From Sphaeroforma sirkka (lineage: Eukaryota; Opisthokonta; Ichthyosporea; Ichthyophonida), in assembly GCA_001586965.3 (NCBI GenBank), contig LUCW03001430.1:1-61877 (forward strand): 61,877 nucleotides of DNA, given 5' to 3'. Shown in pieces: positions 55,797 to 61,877 of the stretch; position 1 is the stretch's first letter; every line of letters begins with the position of its first letter. Under the pieces are notes generated by a model that searched no databases, was not told the DNA's origin, and was given only the letters and a program-made list of their open reading frames with translations. The translations under genes and the position numbers were made by a program.

Positions 55797-56307
55797 GCCG
55801 GAATCCAACATCATTAACGAGGAAATCTCTGAAGCGCACAAACCAACATAATCCGGCTTGCTTGAGTCCATAGATACTCTTCTTCAGCTCGCAAATAGCA
55901 CCCTCCTTAATCAACTGGTGATCCTCATCACTTAGTAGATCACCAACTATTTCAACGAAACCAGTGGGGATCTCCGAGCAGACGTACTCTTCCAAATTAC
56001 CATGCAAAAATGCAGTTTTGACATCGAACTGCAATACATCCAAGTTCTCAGATGCAGCGATAGCCAAACATGCGCACAGTCTCTTTAGTAACTACTGGTG
56101 ACGATGTTCCACATAATCTCGACCATACTGTTGTGCAAATCCCTTCGCACACAGGCGGGCTTTATGTCGTATCACTGCGCCGCTTTCATCACGCTTGAGA
56201 GTGAGAACCCACTTGAGTCCCAGAGGCTTTGTCCGGGCTTTGCAGCGCTGCTGAAGTTTCCAAACCTTCATCTTCAGCATTGAACGTAGCTCGTCTCTCA
56301 TGGCCAT
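55797..56307 (-). pseudogene. pol: Displaced RT segment inside C1 protease
   Basis: MKVWKLQQRCKARTKPLGLK, ALCAKGF-type fingers (RHKARLCAKGFAQQYGRDY), LQFDVKTAFLHGNLEE and ELKKSIYGLKQAGLCWF are copia RT, same orientation as C1. The segment lies within protease, bracketed by a 17-bp direct repeat (GCTCGTTAGCAGATAAG at 55780-55796 and 56308-56324). It ends before the YVDD motif. Confidence 0.9.
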
Positions 56308-57494
56308 GCTCGTTAGCAGATAAGACCAGATCACCCACGCCCAGCAATGCAAACGCCGAATGTTCGCTGATTGTGTTATCTAATTCAGCTTCAGCGATTG
56401 AGGTGACGGATCCATCCACAAGTAGATCATCTCGGCAAAGGTGTCATCATCGTCGAGTGTAGTACAGTTATCTTCATCTGTAGCTGAGATAAAGCCACCC
56501 TGAACTTCATAATCCGATGAAAAAACTTCAGGTAGCAACCCGGGTGGAGCATCCAATTCATCATCAAATTTGCTCTGCATCGGAAGAATCAGAATCGGTG
56601 GAATCACACATCAAGGCCGGCATACCATCATCACTGTCGGAATCTCCGTCATCACCGATCGCCATCAATCCAAATCCGAAATAGCCATTGTCATCATCAT
56701 TCTCATCGTCGAGATCTGGGCAGTCTCGTTTGATATGCCCTGGTTTCTTGCAATTCAAACACGCCCATCTTACCACGACAATTAGCCCGAGTATGCCCGG
56801 GCTTAAGGCACTTGAAACAAGAAAGCTCCCGGCCATCTCTACTACCAAAGTCACCTCTTGGTCGGTCGAAACCACCTCCTCGTCGACCCTTCTGGGCTTG
56901 GTGGTTGGTTTACCTTGTGATATCGTCCATTAGCATAAAGACCGATATCTTCGTCGTCGTTGTCATCATCGTAGACACCGAGTCCAGTCTCAAACACAAT
57001 GGCGGCTTCCTTCACTTGCTCATAGCTGAATCGATTTCCGTTTGCAAACTTCGCATTCAAGTCAATCTTCAGCGGCGCAAACTGACGTGGAAGGCCCTTC
57101 ATGAAGGATATGCGTTTCCGAATGTTAGTCAACTCATCCCCTGACCTGCAAGCTGGCCAAATAGAATCTCACATCGGTCGGCGAGTTCAGCAACATTTTC
57201 TCCATCGTTCATCTTCATCTTATCTAACTTCTGAGTCAACGCATCCAGATTGGCCTCCGTCTGGCGGTTCATTGCGGTAGCGATCTGGGCCAAGGCAACT
57301 GCAGGGTTATCAGTGTTACGGACGTATCCAAGACAACAGTCTTCAACGCTCTGGACAATCATGGAGTAGGCAATCTCCCTCTCACGGTCTGTGGCGGCAT
57401 TGAAGACGGCCTTTTCCTTCAGCTTAGCTTCCATCTTCAACTTCCAGTTCGGGTAGCTGGTGGCATCCTTCAGTTTGGGCTCCACATACTTCAT
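56308..57494 (-). pseudogene. gag: C1 Gag with two CCHC knuckles, and protease start
   Basis: ATG at 57494 (MKYVEPKLKDATSYPNWKLK). UBN2-type Gag body to about 57129 (DKMKMNDGENVAELADRCE), continuing shifted at 57132-56851 (FMKGLPRQFAPLKIDLNAKF). Two zinc knuckles follow, CFKCLKPGHTRANC and CLNCKKPGHIKRDC, about 56800-56720. An extra C near 56765 separates their frames. An acidic Asp/Ser stretch leads to SANE at the insertion point of the displaced RT. Confidence 0.9.
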
Positions 57495-57517
57495 CCTCTC
57501 GGTTTGGTGATCTGTGG

Positions 57518-57582
57518 TCTCTCTCTCTCTCTCAAATCAGCGCTCTCTAGCTCTCTCTCTCTCTCTCAAATCAGCGTTCTCT

Positions 57583-57617
<35 letters not shown>
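57518..57617 (-). repeat. (CT)n microsatellite in C1 5' leader
   Basis: Three CT runs separated by a duplicated 'caaatcagcgctctctag' segment, between the primer-binding region and gag ATG. Confidence 0.93.
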
Positions 57618-57618
<1 letters not shown>

Positions 57619-57677
57619 GGCACTCGAGTCCTTGGTCTCCAAAAATTTCAAGCTTTTAGTCCCGTCCGCTGCTTCCA

Positions 57678-58119
57678 TGTGAATTTTTCAACTCTGTGAA
57701 AGTACTCTTTATTTATTTACTTTTTGTATATCCGCGTCAAAATTGAACGGCCCTTTCGGCTCGGAAATTTCCTTTGCCAAAGAATTTCCAACGGACGTGC
57801 GCGATCTATTTTTAGATTCCATCTCTAAAAATACAAACACAATTTCTTCAAATACACTTAAACTTCCAAGACTCATAACTCAATGAATATTGACTCAAAC
57901 AACTTGAATAAGGTGTCATATGTATTGGGAAACCCATTTCCTATCAAATGACACCTGTAACAAAATTATACATCTAATAGGTCAAACACAATCGGTCTAC
58001 GAAATACATTCGTAAACACAACATACAAAAAACATCGTTAGATAATCGGTTCCTCGATGGACTAGGTCTGAGTCCAACACTTAAACATCATTCACCTTTG
58101 ACAATATGATTTTTCTACA
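57678..58119 (-). repeat. C1 5' LTR
   Basis: 442 bp, same ends as 52825-53275. Differences cluster in a window of about 60 bp near 57710-57740 ('atttatttactttttgtatatccgcg'); elsewhere the two LTRs differ at only a handful of bases, so insertion was fairly recent. Confidence 0.93.
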
Positions 58120-58545
58120 AAAACCTCCAGATAGCAACCCGGGTGGAGCATCCAATTCATCATGAAATTTGCTCTCTGCATCGGAAGAATCAGAATCGGT
58201 GGAATCACACATCAAGGCCGGCATACCATCATCACTGTCGGAATCTCCGTTATCACCGATCGCCATCAATCCAAATCCGAAATAGCCATTGTCATCATCA
58301 TTCTCATCGTCGAGATCTGGGCAGTCTCGTTTGATATGCCCTGGTTTCTTGCAATTCAAACACGCCATCTTACCACGACAATTAGCCCGAGTATGCCCGG
58401 GCTTAAGGCACTTGAAACAAGAAAGCTCCCGGCCATCTCTACTACCAAAGTCACCTCTTGGTCGGTCGAAACCACCTCCTCGTCGACCCTTCTGGGCTTG
58501 ATGGTTACCCTTGTGGTATCATCCATTAGCATAAAGACCGATTTG
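58120..58545 (-). pseudogene. gag: Copia Gag fragment (C2) with two CCHC knuckles in one frame
   Basis: Second copy of the gag region 56523-56945, minus strand, abutting the C1 5' LTR. Here CFKCLKPGHTRANC and CLNCKKPGHIKRDC are in the same frame (no extra C). It ends where plus-strand integrase begins at about 58546. Confidence 0.85.
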
Positions 58546-60440
58546 CGTGCAAGGCAAGTTGACACGGGCCAGAATTACTCGCAAGTTGGTCCGGTCGAAG
58601 GGTAAACGTAAATTTGTGGTTCTAGAAGTTCCGGGATCGAAGCTGTACGTAGATATCTTCAAGACCTCGAAGACACCGTCACTCACTGGAAAACAATTCG
58701 GTCTCCAGGTTCTTGACGATGCAACGGACCACTACTGGTGTTTGGGCCTGAAGCACAAGAGTGATGCGACTGCTGCAATGCGTCACTTGCTGGACACTGA
58801 ATTTGCAGTGTTGAAGCGATTCCCGAAGAAGGCTCATAGTGATAGAGGGGGCGAGTTTGTCAACGAGACTTGGAAGTCTATGCTATCAGCAAGAGGCATA
58901 AAGCAGAGTTTGACGGCAGCATGTACTCCTGAACATAATGGAAGATGTGAGCGTGCACATCGAACCCTAATCGAGATGGCCCGGGTTCTTCTACTGCAGG
59001 CTGGACTGGGCGATGAGTTTTGGCTTGAAGCGGTTACCTATGCTTGTTGGTTGATCAACGTAATGCCACAACGAGGTGGTGCTAAGTCGCGGGCGGAACT
59101 ATGGTCAGGAGTTAAACCTGATTTGTCGCAGACAACAATTTCTTTGGTGCGAAAGTATATTTCTTGACCGGAAAACATAACAAGAAATTCGGCAAGAAGG
59201 GTCAGGAAGGTATTTTACTAGGTCCTAGCCTTAATACTGTTGGCGGCAATATGCGAATTTACAACCTAGAGACAAAGCGTGTTGTGAACAGTCGAGATTA
59301 TCGCCTTGAGCCCACAATTGCCAGTCACGTTGAAAGGGTCAAAATCAATAATTCCGAGGGTGACGATGATAGTATTGACTATGAAGTAGGAGCAAGTGAT
59401 GGTACACAGGGATACTTCAGCGTCAGAATCAGATACGGATAGTGATGGAGATGGTCCCATGGATGATGCGCCGACGATGACGTCACTATGGATGAATCAT
59501 CTACTGATGGAGTGATGAATCAGGACCCGGTGAACATCCTGGTTGTGCTCGTCGCCCACTCAATCACCAGAAACGTGATTTACCTGGTAAGCAGACACCT
59601 ACGAGAGGTGGCAGGCGATTGAAAACCCGCGTAGATCGTACACGCGACCGAGCCAATGACATGATGTCCCCGCGGATCAGCTCTAAGGCTCGTACGGACT
59701 TGGACTCGAGAGAAAAAACGTGAACAAACTTCGACGAGATCGTAAACGAGATCATGAAGAATCTAACTTTGGATTTCTGGCCGATGATGAATTGTCCTTC
59801 AAAGACTTGACTGGGTCTGCTGATGAGAAGCACTTCCGCGTAGCCATGAGAGAGACGAGCTACGTTCAATGCTGAAGATGAAGGTTTGGAAACTTCAGCA
59901 GCGCTGCAAGGCCCGGACAAAGCCTCTGGGACTCAAGTGGGTTCTCACTCTCAAGCGTGATGAAAGCGGCGCAGTGATACGACATAAAGCCCGCCTATGT
60001 GCGAAGGGATTTGCACAACAGTATGGTCGAGATTATGTGGAGTCATCGTCACCAGTAGTCACAAAAGAGACTGTGCGTGCATGTTTGGCTATCGCTGCAT
60101 CTGGAGAACTTGGATGTATTGCAGTTCGATGTCAAAACTGCATTTTTTGCATGGTAATTTGGAAGAGTACGTCTGCTCGGAGATCCCCACTGGTTTCGTT
60201 GAAATAGTTGGTGATTTACTAAGTGATGAGGATCACCAGTTGATTAAGGAGGGTGCTATTTGCGAGCTGAAGAAGAGTATCTATGGACTCAAGCAAGCCG
60301 GATTATGTTGGTTTTGTGCGCTTCAGAGATTTTCGTTAATAATGTTGGATTCCAGCCAAGTCTTACGGACCCTGTAACCTCTTTATTCATCGAAGAACTG
60401 CTTTCTGGTACTTTATGTTGATTTAATGGGAGACCCCATC
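58546..60440 (+). pseudogene. pol: Copia fragment (C3): integrase, linker and RT up to YVD
   Basis: Plus orientation. Integrase 58547-59167: YVDIFKTSKTP, AHSDRGGEFVNETW, TPEHNGRCERAHRTLIEMAR, then a 1-nt break near 59140 (tttctttggtgcg). The linker follows (GILLGPS, DSIDYEVGASDG) with several stops near 59450-59860. RT 59869-60377: MKVWKLQQRCKARTK, RHKARLCAKGFAQQYG, ELKKSIYGLKQAGLCW. It runs into 'cttttatgttgattta' (YVDL where YVDD is expected), then joins family B at about 60441. It shows RT in its normal place after the linker. Confidence 0.88.
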
Positions 60441-61877
60441 GACTTGACGTCGAACTCTGCACTGACGCAGCAGTTTAAGCGTACACTGAGTGTGATATTG
60501 CAAGGACTTCCGGCACACCACTACCTGGACGACATCGTCAATAGCAACAGATGACTACGAGGAACACGTACGAGTAGTGAAAGAGGTCATTCGGCGGCTG
60601 ACGTACCACAGTTTCAAGCTAAACCCTTCAAAATGTCATTTGCAGTCAAAGAAGTCATGATCCTAGGAAAGCGAGTATCGAAGGCCGGAATTGATATTTG
60701 CCATGAAAAGCAGGCCAAGCTCAATGATTGGCCAACCCCGAAGAAGTACAAAGACATTTGCATCGGCCTTGGGATTAGCCAATCCTTTCTTCACGAGCAC
60801 CTACCAAAACTTTGCAGAGGTAGTTGCCCCACCCGGGAATTTGTAAGACTGAGGCCTAAGGAAATCATTGGAGACAGGTGGGAACAGAGACACCAGCAAG
60901 CTTGGGATGCCATGAAGCAAGCCATAGTTGAGGCAGTAGTGTTGAAATTTCCCGTCGACGAAGTACCTTTACAACTCGAAACGGATGCAAGCGACTACGG
61001 TATTGGAGGCGCATTGTTCCAGACCATAGAAGGGAAAAGAAGCAATACCTAATGTTCTTCAGCAAGACCCTCAACGCAGCACAGCGCAATTACGCAACAC
61101 CCATGAAGGAATTATTGGCCTTGGTATATGGTCTCACACACTTCCGGGATCATCTCGAAGGTCAACGCTTTTCAGTGTTGACTGATCACAAAGACGTTGG
61201 TGTATATGAACACACAGCTAAAGCTGAATCAGATGCTACAACGATGGCATCACATCATAGCGCCTTTCAATTTCACTCATCCGCACATCCCGGGTATAAA
61301 GAACGTGCTACCAGACGCGTGGTCTAGGCTTCATGAGGGAACTGTTGAGACTGAGGACCCGGAGGTACTATACTGCAGAATGTTGGCAACTTTTCCAGAC
61401 TACTTGAGCAAGCGCAACAGATTATAATGGGAATGTCGATGTTCTTTGCTCGCAACAGGATCCACCATTTGCCACTGCCACTACACCCGACGATGACAGG
61501 TGGAGTGTTTGCAAGTATTGCTGAAAGATATAGACAGATGGATGAACCTGGCCCATGGAGATTGACCATAGAATGTTGACAATGACTCAGAGAGGGCTTA
61601 TAGCATGGTGTGGCTCACCTGTGGCGCCTCACCGGTTTTGGTTCCAGTGACCAAGCTGCTTTCTTCACAAAGAGGACCCAGTGACGTTTTGCACGATTGG
61701 GATATGCAGAACCGTCCTCAGTATCGAAAGTCACCCCATTAGATACGTCTCGGCTATGTATCAGATTTAGTCTCGGAAGTAGCCATGACTTGGATTCTCC
61801 AGATGAGGAAGAGATAAGCTGTCAAACACAGCTCACCTGTGTCAGCATGAGATTGGGCATAATAGAGCAGAGGATAC
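60441..61877 (+). pseudogene. pol: Family B copy B4: RT, RNase H and MTase-like region, decaying
   Basis: Starts 'ctgacgcagcagtttaagcg' (RT), HHYLDDIV broken by an extra base at 60539. Then AVKEVMILGKRVSKAGIDI, ETDASDYGIGGALFQ and YATPMKELLALVYGLTHFRD, with 1-3 nt indels every 100-200 bp. After about 61430 similarity to B3 is patchy (WMN-PW region at about 61540). It is open at the window end. Confidence 0.85.

Larger units (their letters stand above)
52825..58119 (-). mobile_element. Ty1/copia element C1 with paired LTRs, internally rearranged
   Basis: LTRs 52825-53275 and 57678-58119. On the coding strand the polypurine tract ATGGGGGAG precedes TGTAGAAAAATC, and after the 5' LTR comes TGGAAGCAGCGG, a candidate primer site resembling an initiator-tRNA-Met complement. 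Minus-strand order is gag, start of protease, displaced RT piece, rest of protease and pre-integrase, integrase, linker, RNase H. RT is missing from its normal place. Neighbouring 5-mers (cctgg / aaaac) do not match, so no target duplication is seen. Confidence 0.92.

Noticed and set aside
52820..58124. 5-bp target-site duplication for C1
   Set aside because: Flanks cctgg and aaaac do not match; right flank is another copia fragment, so the original site is not preserved.

Overview
This is a eukaryotic nuclear window of moderate GC content. There are no bacterial-style operons. The one clear host gene is split by GT-AG introns, and microsatellites and minisatellites are common. About 50 kb of the 62 kb is nested, truncated and mutually inverted LTR retrotransposons. 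The source organism cannot be fixed from the sequence. Ankyrin repeats of the 'LLL-D-RVDP' type, chromodomain Ty3/gypsy elements and Ty1/copia elements together would fit an early-diverging (chytrid-like) fungus or another protist; this is inference only.

Layout. 0.9-3.3 kb: the 3' part of an intron-rich ankyrin-repeat gene (+ strand), then one exon of a possible second gene at 3.5-3.7 kb. 4-11.9 kb: sparse sequence with a large microsatellite, short tandem repeats (29-bp and 43-bp units), a MITE-like element with inverted ends and a possible solo LTR. 11.9-20.4 kb: Ty3/gypsy family A, copy A1 (- strand), with its 5' end cut by family B copy B1 (20.4-23.2 kb, -). 23.2-23.7 kb: a decayed copia scrap. 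23.7-40.4 kb: four more family A copies in alternating orientation, A5(-), A4(+), A2(-), A3(+), each ending abruptly where the next begins. 40.4-43 kb: a fragment of a second copia family, a 479-bp tandem duplication and MITE copies. 43.1-49.2 kb: the best family B copy, B2 (-). 50.5-52.8 kb: B3 (+). 52.8-58.1 kb: a two-LTR Ty1/copia element C1 (-). 58.1-60.4 kb: more copia pieces in both orientations. 60.4-61.9 kb: B4 (+), decaying to the window end.

Families A and B are related chromoviruses. Both have Gag with a homologous capsid-like region and an unusual C-x2-C-x9-H-x3-C finger. Pol runs protease, RT, RNase H, a methyltransferase-like domain with an NPPW motif, HHCC finger, integrase core and chromodomain. 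LTR ends are deduced as TGTGGTCAG...TTACTACA (A, about 245 bp), TGTGGTAAA...TTACTACA (B, about 180 bp) and TGTAGAAAAA...TTCACA (copia C1, about 445 bp), each with a G-rich polypurine tract next to the 3' LTR.

The most interesting signal is the gag/pol boundary. In A (copies A1 and A2) and in B (B2), gag and pol are in the same reading frame, separated by one stop codon. It is TGA in A and TAG in B, each followed by a similar purine-rich stretch, and pol has no ATG at its start. This suggests Pol is made by stop-codon readthrough. Other notable points are a copia RT segment moved into the protease region, with the unoccupied site preserved in a scrap 32 kb away; a 27-bp inverted filler at a deletion junction in A3; and a shared inactivating 1-nt deletion in A1 and A3.
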